Part shown: one piece after another, positions 1 to 5,933 of the stretch
Position numbering within the stretch: position 1 is the stretch's first letter
Layout of the letters: every line of letters starts with the position of its first letter
Assembly: GCA_964431285.1 (NCBI GenBank)
Contig: CAYSJO010000704.1
Span: 1-8,452 of the forward strand
Length of the DNA: 8,452 nt
Origin: CAUZFZ01 sp964431285
GTDB lineage: Bacteria > Planctomycetota > Planctomycetia > Planctomycetales > Planctomycetaceae
Reading direction: 5' to 3'
Position numbers and translations under genes: made by a program
The notes under the pieces: model-generated
Told to the model about the DNA's origin: nothing
What the model saw: the letters and a program-made list of their open reading frames with translations, nothing else
Database searches by the model: none

Positions 1-55
1 TGAGGCCTTTCATGAAGGCCTGCGTTTCTGCCTGGACTGCTGCGTTGTCGGCCAT
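1..55 (-). CDS. N-terminal end of a gene cut by the left edge (possibly NADP-type glutamate dehydrogenase)
   Basis: Only the first 18 codons are in the window, reading MADNAAVQAETQAFMKGL from the ATG at 55 leftward. The start is supported by a Shine-Dalgarno-like GAGAGG (complement of 65-70) with a 9-nt spacer. The 'AFMKGL' pattern near the N-terminus recalls the beginning of bacterial NADP-dependent glutamate dehydrogenases, where a similar short helix precedes a 'RNPGE' segment. That would be reductive amination of 2-oxoglutarate to glutamate in the cytoplasm. Eighteen residues are too few to be sure: the gene call is fairly safe, the product is a guess. It lies on the same strand as the cupin-STAS gene but is separated from it by about 300 nt and a likely terminator, so it probably has its own promoter. 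Confidence 0.55.
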   Translation of the reverse strand, partial: MADNAAVQAETQAFMKGL

Positions 56-183
56 GGAAGCATTCCTCTCAAAATGGTCTCAGAAGTGATTCCTGGATGA
101 CGTTTACGGGGTGAAGGGCGAGACGAATGCCCTGCCTGATGTAATTTCAATACGCACTGAGTTGTCCGAATTGGTTGCGGCGC

Positions 184-245
184 AAAAGAAAAGCCGATTC
201 AGATTTCACTTTCGCATCAGATGCGGAAGCCAGACCTGAATCGGC
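184..245 (-). terminator. Rho-independent terminator downstream of the cupin-STAS gene
   Basis: A perfect 10-bp inverted repeat (193-202 GCCGATTCAG with 236-245 CTGAATCGGC) encloses a second stem (209-217 with 221-229, one G-U pair, CAG loop). Read on the minus strand, the outer stem is followed at once by TTTTCTTTT (192-184), the layout of an intrinsic terminator. It starts about 107 nt after the stop codon of the cupin-STAS gene and lies ahead of the next minus-strand gene, so it would separate the two transcripts. On the plus strand no T-run follows the hairpin, so it looks one-directional. The rest of 56-351 shows no gene or other element I can support. Confidence 0.6.
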
Positions 246-351
246 CTCTGCCGATCGTCGCTGTGTTTCGCCGTTCAGACTGTACGCGACAACATCCGCG
301 CGGAGTATGAAATCCCAAATGAGCGTTTGCAATCGAGCCGAACACTCCATG

Positions 352-1074
352 TCACTCGGGTGCAGCGATAGCCGCCTTCGCAGTGGGGAACGTCGCGACA
401 CAACGCGAAAGTTGTGTCAAATCGAAGACTTCCTGAGTCTCTTTCGAGAGCCCGCACACACAGATCACACGCTGGCTGCCATTCATAAGCTTGTAGCGCT
501 CCATCAGAACGCCCAGAACGGAACTCGACAGTATTCCGGTCCCGCTGAAGTCGATGAGCAGTCGTCGAGGAACGAAGGCGCCGTCGAGATCAGCGAGGGC
601 TGATCGGAACGTCTCAATGCTGTGCTGAGCAACGAGACCGCGATTCGTGAGTCGGGCAACGAGAATGTCTTTTTGTTGACGAATGTCGAAATCCGGGAAT
701 CGTCCCTTCAACGCGAGCGACTTCCAGGGCTCCGACTTACTCACGTCTACAGTCGATTCCACCTCGTTGCGGACAGGGCAGTGAATCAGCAGAACTTCTG
801 CTGTGCTGGAATCCGGATTTCGAGACGCGTGCACGGCATCCTGAGGGACTGTGGCGGAGTCACCCACCGCCAGCATTGTGCTTTTTCGGTCGATCCACTG
901 TTCAATCTGTCCCGTCAGCACGTAGAGCACTTCTTCCATGTCTGGATGCCGATGAAACGACACAGTCTGGCGTCCTTCGATCTCCATGCGGCCAACTCGC
1001 AGAAGTGATGATGGCGTTACTCCGGGGCCAGCCATCCAGGCGATTCGGCCCCAGGCAAACGGTTCCACGGACAT
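352..1074 (-). CDS. Cupin-STAS fusion protein
   Basis: A 240-residue soluble protein with no signal peptide, so probably cytoplasmic. Residues about 5-120 form a cupin barrel. Motif 1 is seen as G34, H41, H43, E47/E48 and G55. Motif 2 is G71, P77, H82 and N86, with D79 where glycine is usual. The metal ligands (two His, Glu, third His) are therefore all present. Residues about 130-238 form a STAS domain of the anti-sigma-factor-antagonist type: a LLIDFSG strand (172-178), the ILSSSVLGVL turn-helix (181-190) that carries the phosphorylatable serine in SpoIIAA-like proteins, then an ICVCGLS strand and EVFDLTQL. In the usual 'DSSG' position the Asp is replaced by Ser, but serines 183-185 remain. 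I infer a small-molecule- or metal-sensing cupin coupled to a partner-switching module; no reaction can be assigned. The ATG at 1074 is the first start after an in-frame TGA (1081-1083); the Shine-Dalgarno match is weak. Transcribed divergently from the DUF1549 gene. Confidence 0.85.
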   Translation of the reverse strand: MSVEPFAWGRIAWMAGPGVTPSSLLRVGRMEIEGRQTVSFHRHPDMEEVLYVLTGQIEQWIDRKSTMLAVGDSATVPQDAVHASRNPDSSTAEVLLIHCPVRNEVESTVDVSKSEPWKSLALKGRFPDFDIRQQKDILVARLTNRGLVAQHSIETFRSALADLDGAFVPRRLLIDFSGTGILSSSVLGVLMERYKLMNGSQRVICVCGLSKETQEVFDLTQLSRCVATFPTAKAAIAAPE

Positions 1075-1514
1075 GCCTGCTCATGAAATTCCGTGTCGGC
1101 GAATTTGAGATCAAGCATGCACCGGGCCCTTATGTGTTGGTTGCAAACGTTCGCGTTCTGGTTGGTGGGAGTTCAATGGGTGTGCGCGACGCACGAATCA
1201 GGCAGACATCGCCTCACTGAACGAACACAATAGTCGCTCGTTGGACAGGGTACTCAGGCGGATCACAACCGACACGTCACTTCATGTGGTTAACCGCAGC
1301 GAACAAGTCTACCGAGGCGTCTCGCCCGGGACACTGGCCTGGCCCTGGATGGTTCAATCCGAAAGCGGCAATTATCCTGTCAGGGCTCCGGACGCCACCT
1401 GCTGGCATCGTGAGCAATTCATGCACGACACGCTGGATAAGCTGACGTCAATTCGCTTGCGAAAGCGATCCACGGGGTTCACGCGTTGTTTTTGGACGAC
1501 AGGAATATCTGGCT
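1075..1514. other. Divergent intergenic region, no gene recognised
   Basis: These 440 nt lie between the starts of the cupin-STAS gene (leftward) and the DUF1549/DUF1553 gene (rightward), so promoters for both should be here. I see no convincing -35/-10 pair. Two small structures stand out: an imperfect 12-nt palindrome GCAAACGTTCGC at 1143-1154 centred on AACGTT, and a short hairpin at 1453-1468 (TCGCTT stem, GCGA loop). Open frames crossing the region, such as one from a TTG at 1241 that runs into the next gene in another frame, show no family resemblance and no ribosome binding site. Confidence 0.5.
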
Positions 1515-3962
1515 ATGAGGATCACTCTCAGTTCCACCTTACTCCTTTTCCTCGCCGGCGCATCCGCGGCACAGAACGCCCGTGGTGCCACGCCTGTCGA
1601 TTTCGCTCGCGAGGTCCTGCCTGTCCTCTCGAACAAGTGTTTTGTCTGTCACGGTCCCGACGCCAAAGACAAAGATGGGCTGCGGCTGGACTCGTTCGCC
1701 ACAGCGACGGCCGATCGCGGCGGGTATCGGGCCATCGATCCTGACGCCCCCGAAAACAGCGCCATTTTGAAGCGGATTCATTCAACCGACGCTCCCATGC
1801 CGCCGGAAGAGGCTGAAAAGAAGCTCACGCCAAGAGAACGCGACTTGATGACTCGCTGGGTCCGGCAGGGTGGAAAGTACGCTCAACACTGGGCTTTCGT
1901 GCGCCCGGCTAAAGTGAAACCTCCCGGTCATGACCAGGCGACAGGAAGCGACGCGATCGATGCCTTTGTGCGTGAACGTCTAAAGGCCGGCGGAGTTGAT
2001 TTCGCCCCGTCTGCGGACCGGGCAACGTTGGCTCGACGTGTTGCACTGGTCCTCACTGGGCTGCCGCCAGAACCACAGCAACTGGAAAAGTTTCTTGCCG
2101 ACGAAAGTGATGACGCTTACGAGCGGCTGGGGGATGAGTTATTGGCGACTCCACGGTTTGGCGAGCATCAGGCTCGCTACTGGCTGGACGCCGTGCGCTA
2201 TGGAGACACACACGGACTGCACCTAGATAACCGCCGTGGGATTTATCCCTATCGTGACTGGGTTGTGCTGGCTCTCAATCAGAACCTGCCGCTGAATGCC
2301 TTCATCACCTGGCAGCTTGCCGGAGACCTGCTGCCCTCGCCAACAATCGAGCAACTGGTGGCCACCGGCTATGTGCGTCTCAATCCCACAACCGGAGAAG
2401 GAGGAGCGATTCCGGCAGAGTTTCAGATGAAGAACAACTTCGACCGCGTCGAGACACTGGGCACGGTCTTCCTGGGCATGTCGCTGACGTGCGCTCGCTG
2501 CCACACGCACAAATACGACCCGATACCGCAGACCGAGTACTACCGATTACTGGCGTTCTTCAACAGCACAGCCGAACCGTCGATGGACGGCAACAAGTAT
2601 GAATACGGGCCGACTGTCAAGGCTCCGAGGGATCAGACGGCCTGGCAAAGCTGGCATCAGTTAACGAAGGATCGGGACGAATTGATCCGTCGCGCGAATA
2701 CAGCCATGGGTAAGGTCGGTGGCCTGGACGTCACAGCGATCGCCATGTGGTCGCTGGGAAATGCGAGAGAACGGTTGCTGTTGCTTGCAGAGAAGGACGG
2801 ACCGTTGTCACGGCTGAAGTTAATCGACGAGACATCCGCGATATTCAAACGTCAGCACGACGCGAAAGCCAAATTCACTACCACTCTAGTGGCGAAAGAC
2901 CTGGAAAAACGGCGGAACACTCATGTCCTGAGTCGTGGTGAATACAACCTGCCGTTGGGCGATCCGCTGGAGCCGGGCATCGTGTCGGTGATGGGAGGAC
3001 TGCCAGACGATGCTCCTCGTAACCGGCTGGGACTTGCCCAGTGGCTCACGGCGCGCGAGCACCCGCTAGTCGCCCGAGTGCTGATCAATCGCATCTGGCA
3101 GCGCACATTTGGTGAAGGCCTGGTCCGAACTCCAGAGGACTTCGGGTTACAGGGTCAGCAGCCGACGCACCCGCAACTGCTCGACTGGCTGGCGGTCGAA
3201 CTGCACGACAGCAAGTGGGATCTGAAACACATGCTGCGACTGATGGTGACCAGCCGCACTTTCCGTCAGCAGTCCAACCAGCGGACGGACGTTGAGGACC
3301 CGGAGAATCGACTCCTGTCTCGTGGTCCCCGCCATCGGCTGGATGCAGAGATCCTCCGAGATCTGGCGTTGTGGTCCAGTCAGTTGCTCGATCCTCGCAT
3401 GGGTGGCGAAGGCGTCAAACCGTATCAGCCGGCAGGTATGTGGCTAGCTCTCGCTCACCCCGGGAGTAACACGAAAAAGTACGAGCGTGACAAAGGACCG
3501 TTGCTCTATCGCCGCAGCCTGTACGTCTACTGGAAGCGCACCAGTCCGCATCCCATGATGACTCTGTTCGACGCACCGGATCGAGAATCCAGTTGTGTGC
3601 GGCGATCTCGTACGAGCACGGCGCAACAGTCACTGGGACTCCTGAATGAGACGCAGCGAGTCGAAATGTCGCGCAAGCTGGCAGAGCGCCTTTTGCGCGA
3701 GGCCGACAACGATGACGCCCGGATTGACGTCCTGTTTCGGCTGCTGGCGTGTCGGGTCCCGACGGATCGCGAGCGCCAGGCCTGCGACGCGTTGCTGGCG
3801 TTCATGAAGCAGCGATACGACGGTGCTGAGAAAGACGCGGTGGCGTTGCTGTCCACGGGCGATACGCCACGTGACGAAACACTGAATGCCGCAGAACTCG
3901 CAGCGTGGGCTCAGGTAGCGGTCACAGTTCTGGCGAGCGATGTCGCCATCCTGCTGTACTGA
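1515..3962 (+). CDS. PSCyt1-DUF1549-DUF1553 (planctomycete cytochrome C) protein
   Basis: An 815-residue exported protein. Residues 1-19 are a Sec signal peptide (hydrophobic LLLFLAGASA, likely cleavage after Ala18 or Ala19). Residues about 28-120 are the PSCyt1 domain with a heme-binding CxxCH (C42, C45, H46) in 'NKCFVCHGPD' and the downstream 'MPPEE' methionine (M95), a plausible axial ligand. Residues about 145-350 are DUF1549 (PSCyt2), with a second CxxCH (C326, C329, H330) in 'CARCHTHKYDPI'. After a variable middle of about 110 residues, DUF1553 (PSD1) spans about 500-770, recognised by 'PRNRLGLAQWL', 'LINRIWQRTFGEGLVRTPEDFG' spread over 523-544 and 'FDAPDRESS' (685-693). The C-terminus 'AVTVLASDVAILLY' is the usual family ending. 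The middle lacks the inserted LamG-like domain found in some longer members. The ATG is preceded by AGGA and begins the signal peptide. Known: the family nearly always sits beside a DUF1501 gene, as here, 20 nt away. Reaction unknown; covalent heme and periplasmic or surface redox work are inferred. Confidence 0.93.
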   Translation: MRITLSSTLLLFLAGASAAQNARGATPVDFAREVLPVLSNKCFVCHGPDAKDKDGLRLDSFATATADRGGYRAIDPDAPENSAILKRIHSTDAPMPPEEAEKKLTPRERDLMTRWVRQGGKYAQHWAFVRPAKVKPPGHDQATGSDAIDAFVRERLKAGGVDFAPSADRATLARRVALVLTGLPPEPQQLEKFLADESDDAYERLGDELLATPRFGEHQARYWLDAVRYGDTHGLHLDNRRGIYPYRDWVVLALNQNLPLNAFITWQLAGDLLPSPTIEQLVATGYVRLNPTTGEGGAIPAEFQMKNNFDRVETLGTVFLGMSLTCARCHTHKYDPIPQTEYYRLLAFFNSTAEPSMDGNKYEYGPTVKAPRDQTAWQSWHQLTKDRDELIRRANTAMGKVGGLDVTAIAMWSLGNARERLLLLAEKDGPLSRLKLIDETSAIFKRQHDAKAKFTTTLVAKDLEKRRNTHVLSRGEYNLPLGDPLEPGIVSVMGGLPDDAPRNRLGLAQWLTAREHPLVARVLINRIWQRTFGEGLVRTPEDFGLQGQQPTHPQLLDWLAVELHDSKWDLKHMLRLMVTSRTFRQQSNQRTDVEDPENRLLSRGPRHRLDAEILRDLALWSSQLLDPRMGGEGVKPYQPAGMWLALAHPGSNTKKYERDKGPLLYRRSLYVYWKRTSPHPMMTLFDAPDRESSCVRRSRTSTAQQSLGLLNETQRVEMSRKLAERLLREADNDDARIDVLFRLLACRVPTDRERQACDALLAFMKQRYDGAEKDAVALLSTGDTPRDETLNAAELAAWAQVAVTVLASDVAILLY

Positions 3963-3969
3963 TTCAATT

Positions 3970-3975
3970 GAAGGG
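3970..3975 (+). promoter_or_regulatory. Ribosome binding site fixing the DUF1501 start
   Basis: GAAGGG sits 7 nt before the ATG at 3983. It favours this start over an in-frame ATG at 3905, which would overlap the preceding gene by 58 nt and place 26 extra, unrelated residues in front of the twin-arginine leader. It lies in the 20-nt gap between the two genes, consistent with translation from a shared transcript. Confidence 0.6.
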
Positions 3976-3982
3976 CATCTCG

Positions 3983-5488
3983 ATGGAACACAGCGATCCC
4001 ATCCGCGAACACGAATTGACGCTGACACGCCGGCAGCTTATGGGCCGATCTGCACTCGGCCTGGGGACAGCCTCGTTGGCGCATCTGCTTGGGAAAGATC
4101 TGCAGGCCGAAGGCCGAGGAGTGCTCGAAGAGCCGCATCACACTCCGAGGGCCAAACGCGTGATCTACCTCTTCATGAGCGGAGGACCGAGCCATCTGGA
4201 CCTGTGGGATTACAAACCGCAGATGCAGGTGATGTTCAACAAGCAGTTGCCAGACCACGTTCGCAATGGTCAGCGCGTTACGGGGATGACTGCCAACCAG
4301 AAGAGTGGTCTTCCCATCTGCCCTACGAAGTACAAGTTCACAAAGCGCGACAACAATGATCGTGGCTTGTGGACAAGCGCGCTTCTGCCGCATACTGCGA
4401 CCGTCGCCAAAGAACTGTGCGTGACCTACAGCACATTCACCGAGGCCATCAACCACGATCCGGCGATCACGTATATTCAGACCGGTAGTCAGATTCCCGG
4501 CCGTCCCAGTCTGGGTGCCTGGTTGAGCTATGGCCTGGGCAGCGCCAACGAAAACCTGCCGCACTACGTCGTGATGCATGCCCGCACCAGTTTCGCCGAA
4601 CAGAGTCTGTTTAATCGTCTGTGGGGCCCCGGCTTTCTGTCTTCCGATCATCAGGGATTGCTGTTGCGCAGCCAGGGCGACCCCTTGCTGTATCTGAGCA
4701 ATCCCGCAGGAGTGACAAGCGGCGACCGTCGCGCACAGCTCGATTTGCTCGCCACTCTTAATCGTGGACAGTACGAGCGCTTCGCCGATCCCGAGGTGTT
4801 GTCGCGCATCCGCCAGCATGAAATGGCGTACCGCATGCAGACATCCGTCCCAGAACTCATGGACCTGTCGAGCGAGAGTAAGGAGACCTTTGAACTTTAC
4901 GGTGAAGATGCCCGCGCTCCGGGCACGTTTGCGGCCTGCTGTCTGAATGCCCGTCGGCTCGCCGAGAGAGGCGTGCGCAACATTCAGATTTTTCATCGCG
5001 GCTGGGATGCGCACGGCGGACTACCTAGAGAGCACGAATCGCAGTGCAAAGACATTGATCAGGGCTGCGCCGGATTGATCAAAGACCTCAGACAGCGCGG
5101 CATGCTGGACGAGACGCTGGTCGTCTGGGGCGGCGAGTTTGGTCGCACTGCTTACTGCCAAGGCAATCTTACGCGAAAAAACTACGGCCGTGATCACCAC
5201 CCCAGATGCTTCACCACCTGGATGGCTGGCGGTGGCATCAAGCCCGGCATCACTTACGGCCAGACAGACGATTACGGCTACAACATTGCTGACGCGGATG
5301 GAAACCCGCTGACGCCGCAACCAAGTAAGGAAAAGTGGACTCCCGGCACGATGCATATTCACGACTTGAACGCCACGATCCTGTTTCTGATGGGGATCGA
5401 CCATAAGCGACTGACGCATCGTTATCAGGGACGGGATTTCCGTCTGACGGACGTGCACGGGCACGTGATTCACGACCTGATTGCCTGA
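3983..5488 (+). CDS. DUF1501 protein, Tat-exported, alkaline-phosphatase-superfamily-like
   Basis: A 501-residue protein. The N-terminus carries a twin-arginine export signal, TRRQLM (15-20) followed by a weakly hydrophobic GRSALGLGTASLAHLL stretch, so it should cross the membrane folded, possibly with metal bound. Family motifs in order: 'VIYLFMSGGPSHLDLWDYKP' (60-79), 'NHDPAITYIQTG' (157-168), 'FHRGWDAHGG' (337-346), 'VVWGGEFGRT' (380-389), 'GRDHHP' (402-407) and 'HIHDLNATILFLMGIDH' (458-474). The Asp/His-rich motifs match the metal-site layout of the alkaline phosphatase/sulfatase superfamily to which DUF1501 is assigned, but no sulfatase C-x-P-x-R nucleophile motif is present, so activity cannot be named. 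Length is normal and the frame is intact. It directly follows the DUF1549/DUF1553 gene, the standard planctomycete pairing, and the two products are inferred to work together outside the cytoplasm. The stop is TGA at the expected family C-terminus. Confidence 0.93.
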   Translation: MEHSDPIREHELTLTRRQLMGRSALGLGTASLAHLLGKDLQAEGRGVLEEPHHTPRAKRVIYLFMSGGPSHLDLWDYKPQMQVMFNKQLPDHVRNGQRVTGMTANQKSGLPICPTKYKFTKRDNNDRGLWTSALLPHTATVAKELCVTYSTFTEAINHDPAITYIQTGSQIPGRPSLGAWLSYGLGSANENLPHYVVMHARTSFAEQSLFNRLWGPGFLSSDHQGLLLRSQGDPLLYLSNPAGVTSGDRRAQLDLLATLNRGQYERFADPEVLSRIRQHEMAYRMQTSVPELMDLSSESKETFELYGEDARAPGTFAACCLNARRLAERGVRNIQIFHRGWDAHGGLPREHESQCKDIDQGCAGLIKDLRQRGMLDETLVVWGGEFGRTAYCQGNLTRKNYGRDHHPRCFTTWMAGGGIKPGITYGQTDDYGYNIADADGNPLTPQPSKEKWTPGTMHIHDLNATILFLMGIDHKRLTHRYQGRDFRLTDVHGHVIHDLIA

Positions 5489-5500
5489 GGCTGGTTTCAT

Positions 5501-5567
5501 TTGAAACACAGAGGCACAGAGAACACAGAGTTCATTAGCCACCGTCTCCGTGAACTCTGTGTTTCAA
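5501..5567. repeat. CACAGAG-type palindromic intergenic repeat
   Basis: The gap between the DUF1501 and PPC-domain genes contains three copies of CACAGAG (5507-5513, 5515-5521, 5524-5530) followed by the complementary CTCTGTG (5555-5561). This gives two competing perfect 13-bp stems: 5501-5513 with 5555-5567 (TTGAAACACAGAG/CTCTGTGTTTCAA), and 5522-5534 with 5551-5563 (AACACAGAGTTCA/TGAACTCTGTGTT). A third short pairing is AGCCAC 5537-5542 with GTGGCT 5570-5575. From memory, near-identical 'CACAGAGGCACAGAGAACACAGAG' units are scattered between genes in many planctomycete and other bacterial genomes; I cannot check copy number here. No T-run follows, so it is not a classical terminator, although the hairpin could affect read-through into or stability of the downstream message. 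Confidence 0.75.
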
Positions 5568-5590
5568 TCGTGGCTTTGGCGAAGCAACGT

Positions 5591-5596
5591 GAGGAG
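5591..5596 (+). promoter_or_regulatory. Strong ribosome binding site of the PPC-domain gene
   Basis: GAGGAG lies 7 nt before the ATG at 5604 (a second ATG follows at 5607). It chooses this start over an in-frame upstream start at 5550, which lies inside the repeat hairpin and would put 18 non-hydrophobic residues before the signal peptide. Its strength suggests the gene was, or still is, actively translated. Confidence 0.65.
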
Positions 5597-5603
5597 AGCG
5601 AAG

Positions 5604-5933
5604 ATGATGAAGCTCGTAACGGTTCTCTGCAGCTGTCTGATCATCACGGTTTTTTCAATCGCTGAGGCGGAGACCAAGGTCGGGTTCCGGCAGATCACGA
5701 TTGTTGAACCCGTTGCGATTCAGCGCGGCACGACTCAGCCGTTGACGCTGCGTTCGAATTTCACACTGAACGATACCTACGCCGGCTTCTTCGATCGTCC
5801 CAGCGTGACAATGACGTTTGCCGAAGAGGAACCGAAAGACGCTCCGCGCAAAGGACGCGGGTCGGACGGGACTCCGTTTCAGTTTGATGTGACTGCCGAT
5901 GCGGACGCGCTGCCAGGCGTGTTGGAATTGTGA
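5604..5933 (+). CDS. N-terminal fragment of the PPC-domain protein
   Basis: 109 residues up to the in-frame TGA. Residues 1-22 are a Sec signal peptide (MMK, hydrophobic core to about residue 19, AEA cleavage site before Glu23). Residues 23-109 form most of a beta-sandwich domain with 'QRGTTQPLTLRSNFTLNDTY' and the charged 'EEEPKDAPRKGRGS' turn, both typical of the N-terminal domain in planctomycete PPC proteins. The last strands of that domain are encoded after the stop. If translation ends here, a short exported peptide with an incomplete domain would be made, most likely unstable. Confidence 0.6.
   Translation: MMKLVTVLCSCLIITVFSIAEAETKVGFRQITIVEPVAIQRGTTQPLTLRSNFTLNDTYAGFFDRPSVTMTFAEEEPKDAPRKGRGSDGTPFQFDVTADADALPGVLEL

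Noticed and set aside
4..20. GGCCTT/AAGGCC inverted repeat with a 5-nt loop
   Set aside because: It lies within codons of the left-edge gene, has no T-run, and is short enough to be a by-product of the coding sequence.
175..603. 142-codon plus-strand open frame over the terminator and the end of the cupin-STAS gene
   Set aside because: It runs antisense to the STAS domain, has no supporting start signal and reads as low-information sequence.
1453..1468. Six-bp hairpin with a GCGA loop upstream of the DUF1549 gene
   Set aside because: Too short and isolated to support a riboswitch or terminator.
1241..1744. Open frame from a TTG at 1241 running into the DUF1549 gene
   Set aside because: No ribosome binding site, no family resemblance, and its 3' half overlaps the signal peptide and heme domain of the real gene in another frame.
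3905..3982. Upstream in-frame start for the DUF1501 protein
   Set aside because: It would overlap the preceding gene and add residues before the twin-arginine leader; the ATG at 3983 has a well-placed GAAGGG.
3911..5014. 367-codon open frame on the minus strand across the DUF1501 gene
   Set aside because: It lies wholly opposite a well-supported family gene, has no recognisable domain, and its composition is what the antisense of a GC-biased coding frame produces.
5931..5933. TGA as selenocysteine, or a reassigned stop codon
   Set aside because: The family has Arg, not Cys, at this site; I see no clear SECIS-like stem just downstream; and the DUF1549/DUF1553, DUF1501, cupin-STAS and right-edge genes all end at TGA, the first two at their normal family C-termini.
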